Source: Costus lasius
Taxonomy: Eukaryota; Streptophyta; Magnoliopsida; Zingiberales; Costaceae
Reading direction: 5' to 3'
DNA length: 64,000 nucleotides
NCBI GenBank assembly: GCA_027563935.2
Contig: CM050451.1
Coordinates: 101,769,565-101,833,564, forward strand
The translations under genes were made by a program, and so were the position numbers. A model generated the notes under the pieces. It saw only the letters and a program-made list of their open reading frames with translations. It was not told where the DNA came from and searched no databases. The stretch's first letter is position 1. Every line of letters starts with the position of its first letter. Below, piece after piece: positions 24,952-35,665 of this stretch.

Positions 24952-26766
24952 GGTGTTCGTTGCTGCAGTAATCTACAACAATGCAAGAACAGCAAGGTCA
25001 GTATCAATGTTTAGAATCAATCCAGGACTTAAGAAAGATTCTTTTCTCACTATTTTATCTGACTGAAAAATCCAGTAAAATAGTCCGAAAGAGTAAAACT
25101 CTTTTAGTGAGATGGGATCCAGATTTCATACTTGGTCTCCGCGTCCCGCTTAGGCGAGATAAGATGCACAGAGAGTACAAGCACTAGTTTCTGGTAGGCA
25201 ATCCCTGCCAATCGCCAACCCGTGCGATTCCCCTTCATCTGGGCAATCCAGCAGACTGTGCCAACTGAGTTGGTACAACACAGTCTCTGATCCCACAGAT
25301 GCTGCCTCCATGTAGCTAACATATGCACTATATGTAGCCTACATGGTCAAGCTGACCCGACCTACTCCCTGGACCACCACGTGCTATGCTGAGCAACGAG
25401 AAGCGATAAATCCCTTCTCTATAACACGCAGATGTAATCGCACACCGTCTGAAGATAGATGGGCGTGCCCACTGAGTGGGTACAACACGGCCCCAACGAT
25501 AGTCAGAACAGTGAGGTTTCGCGTCAGAAGGCTTACGTGCTTGATATTTAACGTTGGATTTTAACGGTCTTTTATCTTCTTACTATCAGGCAAATCCTAT
25601 GGCGATAGCAGAAGAATAAATCATGCAGTTCTAATTATATAAACAACAAGTAGAAAGCATGCTGATCTTATGTGGTAAAAGCCCATTAAACCTAAGTAAG
25701 ACCTTAATTTAACTTAAGTCTTCACTTGAGCACTTCATGGGTCTTTTGCCTTCTCATCTGGCCCAACCCAGGGCCCAAGCGCCCACTGCAGCTCAGGTGC
25801 GCCCACTAGGTAAATGCGCCTGTCCTAGGGTCGAACCCTAGACCTCCCACCTGGTCAAGCCTCAAGCTGCATGCGCCTCTGCCATGTGTGCTTTGTGCTC
25901 TTGTCTGATTAAAATTACAATTTAATCTATCTAGACAAGATTGACACGCAGGTCAATTACACAATAAATTAATTAAAATGTGATGCGCAGATCACAATAA
26001 TAATAATTTACAAATTAATCCAGGCACGCAGGCCCCAGCACAGCACACATTAAAAGGGCAACCCACATATGATGAAATAGACACTGATCATGGTATACAA
26101 TCAACATGTAATCCAATCAAGAAAATAAAATTTTTGAAATACCCATTGGCATCAATTTTATTTTTCTTATTTGCCCTACTACCTTACAACGGTCCATTAA
26201 TAGGGATCCACTCATCATGTCTAGTCAGATCCACTGCCCTTGCATGCACCAAGTCCTAACTGACTTGAGTTTACCCAATGGTCAACCATGCATGCGCTGG
26301 GCTGAACATCCTTCATGAGTTGTGGCAAGCGGGTGTGACCCCGGGCCTAACTCATGCGTGTTCACTAGTTGTCTCAATCAGACATCTCTACACGCCTGTC
26401 TGCAGTCGACCTATAGCCACCAGGTGCTTGCGCACAGGTGCCATCTGGTCGACCCATCTAGGCTGTCAGATAGTCTGATCAGACTGATTGGATCTAGACT
26501 GGACTGTGACTTCAACCCTATCAACTCGTCTAAGGGTTTATAGCAGGCGCTTAGATCTCTAATGATGGGCGTGCAAGTTAAGTTTTTGACAAAACAACAA
26601 CAAGCGCCAATACATGCGCCAAAGAATAACAAACATCATACATATGTATTTTCGCATGATGAACTATCATGAACTTTTGCATGTAAAAACCTTAGATCTA
26701 AGCATAAGCGCAAACATGGATCACACAATAACATCAAGTAATCATATGATTCAAACAATAACATAC
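24952..26766 (-). other. Untranslated leader of the D/E chimera
   Basis: About 1.8 kb without a gene. It contains UCA-loop hairpins at 25258-25276 and 25465-25483, a TTCGA hairpin at 25825-25841 (stem CTAGGG/CCCTAG) and the CUGCG hairpin domain at 25910-26034. Confidence 0.85.
25910..26034 (-). other. Leader hairpin domain of D/E
   Basis: In sense order: GGC-CTGCGT-GCC at 26023-26034, TGTGAT-CTGCGC-ATCACA at 25979-25996, ATTGAC-CTGCGT-GTCAAT at 25940-25957, then the long stem CTTGTCT/AGACAAG at 25910-25939. Confidence 0.75.
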
Positions 26767-26779
26767 CATCTGATACCAA
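26767..26779 (-). promoter_or_regulatory. Primer-binding site of D
   Basis: Sense TTGGTATCAGATG, matching the initiator-tRNA-Met site over its first 11 bases. One base separates it from the LTR at 26781. Confidence 0.85.
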
Positions 26780-26780
26780 T

Positions 26781-28159
26781 TGTAAGTCCCCCAAAAGAAG
26801 GGGAGCCGAAACCCTAATAGGTGGCGCATATAATTTATTTGCAGCGGAAGCAAGGGTTTCAAAATCTTACGCAAGAACATATGATCAACTTGATAAAGTT
26901 TGGATTCATACCATAGCCATTGATTCGAATGGCGTGATGGAAGAAGAGAGCAACGTTGATCTCCTCCAAAGAGTTCACACACAAGATGAAGATCGCATAC
27001 TCCCTTAGCGTTCCTTGTGCTAGCAAGGCTCCAAGGTTTCCTTGTCGAATCGAAGGGAAAGAAAGATGAAGTCTCGCTTGGCTGAACTCTCTTCAAGGCG
27101 TTAACCTCCTTCACACAAGAGTGTGTCGTCGAGAGGAAGAGGCAAGAGGATGTCTCGAAAAAACCGAAGTGGAGACGTTCTCCTCAAACGTGGAGACGTT
27201 TTTCCAAAATGGGAAAAACCGACTTCCAAATATGGAAAGCCCTTAACTCCAAGCGTTCATGCGATCATCCATGCGTTCACTCCAAGTGAACCGATCGCTT
27301 CTCTTCTCCTCTTTGAACCAAGCCATGGTTCAATTGCATTTGGATCAAAGACCAAATCAAATCAGCCCAAGCCTTTAGTCCAGATCAAATTAAACCCTAA
27401 GGTTCTAGATCTGACCGTTCATCTCTTGATGCACTTGATCTCACCGATCTAGCATCAATACTCTCAATCGAAGCTTACCGATCCCAAGCCCTAATCAATC
27501 AAACATGATCATACCAGATCTCACTTACAATCAGAGTTTAAATCCCTTTAAACTGAACCGAAACAATTCAGTCCACACGATCTGACTTAAGTAAGCCATA
27601 TCATCAAATTGTGCGACCCTGAGGGTTTCCTTTAAATGTCGGTAACGATAACTTACGTTATCACGATCAGTGAGGGGTATCTAGCAACACATCACTGTCT
27701 CCCGATATAAAGGAAAGAGTCTTCTAAGACTACACCCAAACCATAGCACAAGTGTGAATCCACTTCACTAGGCATACATGTTTCCTTTGCCACTGGATGT
27801 TCTTATTGGACAAGCGTGTCAAGCTTGTAACTCCAATATGATGAGAATGATTAGATCAGATGAACATAGTCATCTGGGTATGGCCATACACTTTCTCAAT
27901 CATCTCATCCAGGGGGGCCCCTTTAGAACATCACACTCCAAACAAGGAGACGGCAATCCTATATCTATCACTAGTGTCCTAACCTGACTCATGATCATTA
28001 TCCAAGATAGTCTATAACCACTATGTTTCAAATGATATTGAACTACCTCAAAATAATGACAATCATCATTTAGAAACACAAGTGATCTCAAGTCAGAGGA
28101 AATGTGCCACTTGTTCGCATACAAGGATCATTCACATTGTGACAAGCAATTGAATATCC
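26781..28159 (-). repeat. 5' LTR of D, part 1
   Basis: Starts with the D tip TGTAAGTCCCC and matches 17003-18378. It is interrupted after TATCC (28155-28159) by F and continues at 37375-37701. Confidence 0.94.
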
Positions 28160-29868
28160 TGAAAGAAACCCTAGGATAAGGGGGTGAAACCCTAAACATG
28201 CGCATCTAGCAAGCATGACGGAAAGAGGGTTTCTAAAAGATCGCATATGATAACCATATGATCAACTTGAAGCTATGAGTTTAGATCTATACCATAGCCA
28301 TAGATTGGAGGTCGGCTTGGAAGAAGAGAGCAACTTAGATCTCCTCCAAAAGTTCACACACAAAGGTGATGAAGACTCCCAACTTGCGCACCTCTTGTGC
28401 TAGCAAATGTGCCAAGATGTCAATGATCGAGTGTAGGGAAGAGATGAAGACCTTCTTTTGCTTGGCCGGTTCCTCCTCTTCTCGTCAACACTCTCTCTTG
28501 CTCGAGAGCAAAAATCGTTTTTCTCCAAGCAACAAGAGAGAGCTGTAACCGAAAGAACATTAGGGAGACTTCAAGCCATGAACGCATATGCGTTTTCATT
28601 TTGGAACTTTCCAAAAATGGCAACCATTAAGAGTATGCGTTCATGCGTTCATGTCTCCATGAACCAAACGCAACTCCTTCTCCCTCTTGAACCATGCGCT
28701 CAACCCATGAGCCGGTTCAATTACCTTGGTTCAATAGCGAAACCAAATCAGCCCAAGCATTAAGTCTAGATCAAATTAGACCCCAAAGTCCTAGATCTGA
28801 CCATTCATCATCTGACGCTTCTGATCGCTTCGATCTAGCATCATCTCTCTCGATCGAAGCTTACCGATCTAAAGCCCTAATCAATCAAACATGATCAGAC
28901 CAGATCTCACTTACAATCAGAGATTAAATCCCTTTAAACTGAACCGAAACAATTCAGTCCACACGATCTGACTTAAGCAAGCCATATCACCAAATTGTGC
29001 GACCCTAAGGGTTTCCTTTAAATGTCGGTAACGATAACTTTCGTTATCACGATCAGTGAGGGGTATCTAGCAACACATCACTGTCTCCCGATATAAAGGA
29101 AAGAGTCTTCCAAGACTTCACCCAAACCATGGCACAAGTGTGAATCAAACTCACGAGGCATGCATGTTTCCTTTGCCACTGGATGTTCTTATTGGACAAG
29201 CATGTCAAGCCTGTAACTCCAATACGATGAGCATGATTAGATCAGATGAACACAGTCATCTGGGTATGGCCATACACTATCTCAATCTTCTCATACAAGG
29301 GGGGGCCCTTTAGAACATCACACTCCTTGAACAAGGAGATGGCAATCCTTTATCTATCACAAGTGCCCTAACCTGACTCAAGCTCACCATCCAAGATATT
29401 CTATAATCATTATGTTTCAAATGATATTGAACTACCTCAAAACAATGACAATCATCATTTAGAAACACAAGTGATCTCAAGTCAAAGGACATGTGCCACT
29501 TAGTGCTTACAAGGATCATTCACATTGTGACAAGCAATGGAATATCCCAGTAGGGTCTGTCCAGTACATCCAATGTACCCATGAGTCTACATCTTATTCC
29601 ATGCTCGAAGCATCCTATAAGATTAGCACCCATATTAGTCTCAATCATATCAAGGCTGTCTCATGTTCACCAAGATATCTCGACTAAGGACATATAGCCT
29701 GTCAGCCTAGCTGAACAGCTTTGAGACATTATTCAGAAGTACACTTATTGATGCAGACAAGGTAACAACCTGAATAATAACCATGCCTTTATAAACATAA
29801 GAGTTTATTACATGATACTTATACAATCCCAAGGCCTCAAACATTAGCCTTAAGGGCATACCCCAACA
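28160..29868 (-). repeat. 3' LTR of F
   Basis: From TGAAAGAAACC to CCCCAACA. GNRA hairpin at 29033-29048 with sense loop GAAA. Palindrome GTATGGCCATAC at 29264-29275. Confidence 0.95.
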
Positions 29869-29888
29869 ATCTCCCACTTGCACTTAAT

Positions 29889-32800
29889 CTAATGGTTGAG
29901 AAATCTCAAACCCATATTATTACAGTGCTGCTCATGCTTCTGCTGCGCCAGAGGCTTGGTAAGCGGGTCTGCCAGATTGTCATCTGTATGAACCTTGCAA
30001 ATTTTGATCTCGCCTCGATCAATGATCTCCCGGATCAAGTGAAACCGTCTCTGTATGTGCTTGGACTTCTGGTGCGACCGTGGTTCCTTTGCTTGTGTGA
30101 TTGCTCCAGTGTTATCACAGAAGATAACCAAAGGATCAGCACTCGAAGGAACGACACCAAGTTCTTTCACGAACTTACGAATCCACACTGCCTCCTTGGA
30201 TGCTTCCGAGGCTGCAACATACTCGGCTTCTGTTGTGGAATCAGCAACAGTTGAATGTTTGAAGCTCTTCCACACCACTGCTCCACCATTCAAGCTAAAA
30301 ACATAGCCTGATTGCGATCGGAAATCATCCTGGTCCGACTGGAACGAAGCGTCAGTATATCCCTCTATAGTGAGTTCTTCCTGACCACCATATATCAAGA
30401 ACATATCTTTGGTCCTCCGCAGATATTTTATAATGTTCTTGACTGCAATCCAGTGCGCCAAACCTGGATTACTTTGGAATCGACTGGTCACGCTTAACCC
30501 GTAAGCGACGTCTGGGCGAGTACACAACATCGCATACATAATGGACCCAATAGCCGAAGCATAAGGCGTATTGTCCATTTCATCTTTCTCAGTCTGTGTT
30601 TGTGGACACTGACTCTTCGAAAGATTCAGACCATGTCTGACTGGAAGATATCCACGTTTAGAATTCTCTAAATGGAATCTATCCAGGACTTTATCGATGT
30701 AAGTACTCTGGCACAGCCCGAGAAGCCTCTTAGATCTATCCCTGTAGATCTTCACACCTAACACATAGGCTGCTTCTCCTAGATCTTTCATCTGGAAACA
30801 TTTTCCTAACCATGCTTTAACAGCATGCAGTTCAGGAATATCATTTCCAATGATCAAGATATCATCGACGTAGAGGATTAGGAATGTAATTACGCTCCCA
30901 CTAAACCTCTTATATACACACGGGTCATCTTCGTTCTTGATGAAACCAAACTCAGAGATTGATTCATTGAAATGAATATTCCAGCTTCTTGATGCTTGTT
31001 TCAGTCCATAAATGGACTTCTTTAACTTGCATATTTTATGACGATCTGATGGATTAGTGAAACCTTCAGGTTGTGTCATATACACATCCTCATCCAGATT
31101 TCCATTAAGGAAAGCTGTTTTCACATCCATCTGCCAGATCTCATAATCGTAATACGCAGCTATCGCGAAAAGAATCCGAATAGACTTAAACATGGCTACA
31201 GGAGAGAAAGTTTCATCATAATCTATCCCGTAGATTTGTTTGAAACCTTTCGCAACTAGCCTGCCTTTATAGGTAACCACGTTACCATCCATGTCAATCT
31301 TCTTCTTGAAGATCCATTTACAGCCTATAGGGATTACTCCCGGAGGCGGATCAACCAAATCCCAGACTTGGTTATCTGACATGGAGTCCATCTCGGCTCG
31401 CATAGCTTCAAGCCATCTAGCTGACTCCGGTCCACTGACCGCATCCGCATAAGTTAGGGGTTCATCATTATCAATGATGTAGACTCCGTCATAGCGCTCA
31501 GGCTGTCGACGGATCCTTCCCGATCTTCGCGGTTCCCGTGATATTTGAGCCTCAGGTTGTTCAATAACCTGATCTACCTGCTCAGGCTCATCCAACTGTG
31601 CTTGAGCACTTTGTCCTTCCTCTGGATTCTCATCCAGCTTTATTTCTCTCCCACTGGCCTCTTGCAGAAGAAACTCCTTCTCAAGGAATATGGCCGTCCG
31701 AGCAACAAATACTTTGTTCTCTTTGGGATCGTAGAAATAATAACCCTTAGTTTCCTTAGGGTAACCGACAAAGATGCATTTGTCAGATCTGCTCTCTAGT
31801 TTCACAGAGGCGAGCTTTTTGACATAAGCCTCGCAACCCCAGATCCTGATAAATGTCAAGCTCGGCTGTTTCCCATACCATAACTCATATGGCGTCTTTG
31901 AAACTACCTTGGATGGCACTCGGTTTAGTACCTTTGCAGCTGTTTCCAGTGCAAAACCCCAAAAGGAGTATGGAAGAGTGGCCTGACTCATCATAGAACG
32001 AACCATATCAAGTAACGTTCTATTTCTCCTCTCGGACACACCATTCCATTGCGGTGTTCCTGGCGGAGTGAGCTGTGAGATAATCCCACACTCCTTCAGA
32101 TAGTCAGTAAACGCATGACTTAGGTATTCTCCACCTCGATCAGAATGAAGTGCCTTGATATATCGGCCTAACTGATTCTGTACTTCATTCTTGAACTCTT
32201 TGAACTTGTCAAAAGATTCACTTTTATGTCTCATTAAATAGACATACCCATACCTACTGAAATCATCAGTAAAGGTAATGAAGTACTGATAGCCACCTCT
32301 GGCATGTTTACCAAATGGCCCACACACATCACTGTGTATAAGGTCAAGTAAACCTGAAGCCCTTTGACCTTTGTGAGGAAAAGGTGACTTCGTCATTTTA
32401 CCCATCAAACAAGCTTTGCATGTATCAATCTCCTCATAGGAGAATGATCCCAGCAGTCCATTATCATGCAACCGCTTAATGCGTTTCTCGTTTATATGGC
32501 CTAAACGACTATGCCATAGCAAGGTGCTGTCATCAGCATACTTGGCTTTCTTATTATCAATGTTTTGTATAGAATTTTCCATGTCCAACATGAATAACCC
32601 ATTGTTAATTGAACCAGTTGCGTACACAATATTATCTAGAGATAAAACACACTTTGAAATTTTGCATTCAAAGGCAAATCCTTTCCTGACAAGAGCAGGA
32701 ATGGAGATAATATTCTTGGTAATACTCGGTACAAAATAACAATTGTTTAATTCCAATACAATGCCAGATGGTAAAGAAATGAAATAGTCTCCTACAGCAA

Positions 32801-33773
32801 CAGCAGCAACCCGTGCCCCGTTTCCAACGCGTAGGTCTACCTCATGCTGTCCCACCTGCCTTCTTCTCTTGAGTTCCTGCACATTTGAACAAATGTGAAC
32901 TCCACATGCGGTGTCCAACACCCATGATATAGAAGAAGATGAAAACATGACTTCAGTCACGTATATACCTGAGCCAGAAGCGATGCTTCCCCTCTTATCT
33001 CCTTGGAGCGCTTTACAGTCCTTTTTCCAGTGACCCAGCTGGCCACAGTGGAAACACCTGTTATCCTTCGACCGCTTCACCTTCTGTTTCAGAGCCTTGC
33101 TGTAATTCTTGACAGGGGCCTTGCCCTTCTTCCCCTTCTTCTTGTTCCTAGAAGGAACCATCAAGACAGAGGTTGAAGGCTTACCCTTCAGAGTTTCCTC
33201 AGTTGTCAAGAGCATATTCAACAGCTCTGCCGGTGTACAATCGATTTTGTTCATATTAAAGTTAATAATGAACGCATCGAAAGAGGGCGGAAGAGACTGC
33301 AGAATAATATCTACAGCAAGCTCCTGGTTGATGGTATGCCCCAGTTTCTCCAGAGCCTCCTTGTGCCCAATCATCTTGAGCACGTGAGCTCCCACTGGGC
33401 TCCCCTCAGCCAGTTTGCTCTGAAAGAAGAGCTTTGTCAGATTATAGCGTTCTGTCCTCGCCTGTGCAGCATACAGCATCTTGAGGTTCGCTATGATCTC
33501 TATAGCCGACATATCCTCATGCTGACGCTGCAGCGGTGGCGTCATAGACGCTAGCATCAGGCAAGCGACATCAATGCTATCATTGACGTGCTTTTCATAG
33601 GCATCCCGAACCGCCCTTGCGGCGTTCGGAGCGGGCTGCGGCGGTATCGCCGTCTCGAGGACATACAGTTTCCTCTCTGCCTTAAGAACGATCTTAAGGT
33701 GTCCGAACCAGTCAGAGAAGTTCGGCCCAGCAAACTTCTCCCTTTCCAGTAGGGATCGCACATTGAAGCTCAT
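29889..33773 (-). CDS. Gag-Pol polyprotein of element F, intact (1294 aa)
   Basis: One open frame from MSFNVRSLLEREKF to LRFLNH. Gag occupies about residues 1-235, with a lysine-rich segment at 210-237 and a CCHC zinc knuckle (C240, C243, H248, C253). The aspartic protease motif DTA is at 287-289. The integrase has H421, H426, C452 and C455, then the catalytic triad D482, D545 and E581; the last two are 35 residues apart, as the family requires. The reverse transcriptase spans about 800-1040 with D883 and YVDD at 968-971. RNase H has D1141, E1182 and D1220. The order integrase before RT is diagnostic of Copia. The protein would form particles, copy the RNA and integrate it. No stop or frameshift is present. 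Proteolytic sites are not recognisable. Activity is inferred, not shown. Confidence 0.97.
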   Translation of the reverse strand: MSFNVRSLLEREKFAGPNFSDWFGHLKIVLKAERKLYVLETAIPPQPAPNAARAVRDAYEKHVNDSIDVACLMLASMTPPLQRQHEDMSAIEIIANLKMLYAAQARTERYNLTKLFFQSKLAEGSPVGAHVLKMIGHKEALEKLGHTINQELAVDIILQSLPPSFDAFIINFNMNKIDCTPAELLNMLLTTEETLKGKPSTSVLMVPSRNKKKGKKGKAPVKNYSKALKQKVKRSKDNRCFHCGQLGHWKKDCKALQGDKRGSIASGSGIYVTEVMFSSSSISWVLDTACGVHICSNVQELKRRRQVGQHEVDLRVGNGARVAAVAVGDYFISLPSGIVLELNNCYFVPSITKNIISIPALVRKGFAFECKISKCVLSLDNIVYATGSINNGLFMLDMENSIQNIDNKKAKYADDSTLLWHSRLGHINEKRIKRLHDNGLLGSFSYEEIDTCKACLMGKMTKSPFPHKGQRASGLLDLIHSDVCGPFGKHARGGYQYFITFTDDFSRYGYVYLMRHKSESFDKFKEFKNEVQNQLGRYIKALHSDRGGEYLSHAFTDYLKECGIISQLTPPGTPQWNGVSERRNRTLLDMVRSMMSQATLPYSFWGFALETAAKVLNRVPSKVVSKTPYELWYGKQPSLTFIRIWGCEAYVKKLASVKLESRSDKCIFVGYPKETKGYYFYDPKENKVFVARTAIFLEKEFLLQEASGREIKLDENPEEGQSAQAQLDEPEQVDQVIEQPEAQISREPRRSGRIRRQPERYDGVYIIDNDEPLTYADAVSGPESARWLEAMRAEMDSMSDNQVWDLVDPPPGVIPIGCKWIFKKKIDMDGNVVTYKGRLVAKGFKQIYGIDYDETFSPVAMFKSIRILFAIAAYYDYEIWQMDVKTAFLNGNLDEDVYMTQPEGFTNPSDRHKICKLKKSIYGLKQASRSWNIHFNESISEFGFIKNEDDPCVYKRFSGSVITFLILYVDDILIIGNDIPELHAVKAWLGKCFQMKDLGEAAYVLGVKIYRDRSKRLLGLCQSTYIDKVLDRFHLENSKRGYLPVRHGLNLSKSQCPQTQTEKDEMDNTPYASAIGSIMYAMLCTRPDVAYGLSVTSRFQSNPGLAHWIAVKNIIKYLRRTKDMFLIYGGQEELTIEGYTDASFQSDQDDFRSQSGYVFSLNGGAVVWKSFKHSTVADSTTEAEYVAASEASKEAVWIRKFVKELGVVPSSADPLVIFCDNTGAITQAKEPRSHQKSKHIQRRFHLIREIIDRGEIKICKVHTDDNLADPLTKPLAQQKHEQHCNNMGLRFLNH

Positions 33774-34651
33774 GGTGTTCGTTGCTGCAGTTATCTACAA
33801 CAATGCAAGAACAGCAAGGTTAGTATCAATGTTCAGAATCAATCCAGGACTTAAGAAAGATTCTTTTCTCACTATTTTATCTGACTGAAAAATCCAGTAA
33901 ACAGTCCGAAAGAGTAATACTCTTTTAGTGAGATGGGATCCAGATTTCATACTTGGTCTCCGCGTCCCGCTCAGGCGAGATAAGATGCACAGAGATGACA
34001 AGCACTAATTTCTGGTAGGCTGTCCCAGCCAATCGCCAACCCGTGCAATTCCCCTTCATCTGGGCAATCCAGCAGACTGTGCCAACTGAGTTGGTACAAC
34101 ACAGTCTCTGATCCCACAGATGGCTGCCTCCATGTGCTACTATATGCGCCACATATGTAGCCTACATGGTCAAGCTGACCCGACCTACTCCCTGGACCAC
34201 CACGTGCTATGCTGAGCAACGAGAAGGGATAAATCCCTACTCTGTAACACGCAGGTGAAATCCAGCACCGTCTGAAGATAGATGGACTTGCCCACTGAGT
34301 GGGTTCAACACGGCTCCAACGATAGTCAGAACAGTGAGGTTTCGCGTCAGAAGGCTTACGAGCTTGATATGTTAGCGTTGGATTTTAGCGGTCTTTTATC
34401 TTCTTACTATCAGGCATATCCTATGGCTATAGCAGAAGATAAACACATGCAATTCTAATTATATAAGCAATAAATAGAAAGCATGATCTTATGTGGTAAA
34501 AGCCCAAGAACCCTAGTAAGACCTTAATTTTACTTAAGTCTTAACTTGAGCTCTTTTGCATCTCATCTGGTCCAACCCAGGGCCCTAGCGCCAAGAGCAC
34601 CTCAGGTGCACCACCAGCTGAATGCTCCTTTGGGATGTGTGCATTTGTGCT

Positions 34652-34783
34652 CTTGTCTAATCAAATACAATTTGAGCTATCTAGACAAGCTTGACTCGCA
34701 GGTCAATTATACAATAGATTAATGAAAAATGTGATTCGTAGATCACAATAATATTAACTTGTAATTTACCAGGCACGCAGGCC
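34652..34783 (-). other. Leader hairpin domain of F
   Basis: In sense order: GGC-CTGCGT-GCC at 34772-34783, TGTGAT-CTACGA-ATCACA at 34730-34747, TTGAC-CTGCGA-GTCAA at 34691-34706, then the long stem CTTGTCTA/TAGACAAG at 34652-34689 with a five-base bulge and inner stem TCAAAT/ATTTGA. Confidence 0.75.
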
Positions 34784-35433
34784 CCAGCACAGCACACATT
34801 AGGGCAACCCACATAAGACTAAATAAACAAGCATATGGTATCAATCATCATGTGATCCAATCAAGAAATTAAATTTTTGAAAACCCCATAGGCATCAATA
34901 TTAATTTCCTTATGTGCTCTACAACCTTACAATGGTCCATTGATAGGGATCCACTCATCCATCTAGTTAGATCCTGTGCCCTTGCATGCACCGAGTCCTA
35001 ACTGACCCGTGTTGACCTAATGGTCAACCATGCATGCGCCAAGGGCTGAACCACCCTCATGAGTTTTGGCAAGCGGGTGTGACCCCGGGCCTAACTCATG
35101 TGTGTTCAGTTGTTGTCTCAACCAGACCTCGCTACACGCCCTGGATGCAGTCGACCTATAGCCACCTCGTGCTTACGCACAGGTGCTATCTGGTCAACCC
35201 ATCTAGGCTGTCAGATGGTCTGATCAGACTAGTTGGATCTAACCTAGAAGATGCTTTCAACCCCATCAACCCATCTAAGGATTTATAGTAGGGGCACCTT
35301 AGATCTAAGCAGGCGCGCAAGATGTAAGTTTTATAAAACGTCTAGAACATGCGCAAACAAACAAAACAACATGCTTCACTTGAGAACATAAGATATATCT
35401 CATATCTAGCATATTGATAACCCTTAGATCTAA

Positions 35434-35553
35434 GGGGGGTCCCCTTCAAGGGGGAGCGCAAACTTTAGGGGGTCCCCTTCAAGGGGGAGCGCAAACTTCA
35501 TGTAACCATGATACAAGCGCAAACATTAGGGGGTCCCCTTCAAGGGGGAGCGC
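35434..35553 (-). repeat. Three LTR-end-like repeats in the F leader
   Basis: Three copies of the GGGGTCCCCTTCAAGGGGG unit, followed by AGCGCAAAC, with an accompanying duplication of TTCATGTAACCATGA. The Z leader has two copies at the same place. Confidence 0.8.
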
Positions 35554-35651
35554 AAACTTCATGTAACCATGAAAACAAAGCATCAAGTAAGCGGAACATG
35601 TATGGATCACAAACACTTCAAAGCAATCATATAGATCATATCGAAAGCCAT

Positions 35652-35664
35652 GCTCTGATACCAA
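35652..35664 (-). promoter_or_regulatory. Primer-binding site of F
   Basis: Sense TTGGTATCAGAGC, a perfect match to the plant initiator-tRNA-Met type, one base from the LTR. Confidence 0.92.
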
Positions 35665-35665
35665 T

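Larger units (their letters stand above)
33774..35651 (-). other. Untranslated leader of F
   Basis: About 1.88 kb with no gene. It holds a UCA-loop hairpin at 34079-34097, a partly degraded second one near 34290-34310, the CUGCG hairpin domain at 34652-34783 and three LTR-end-like repeats at 35434-35553 close to the PBS. Confidence 0.85.
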
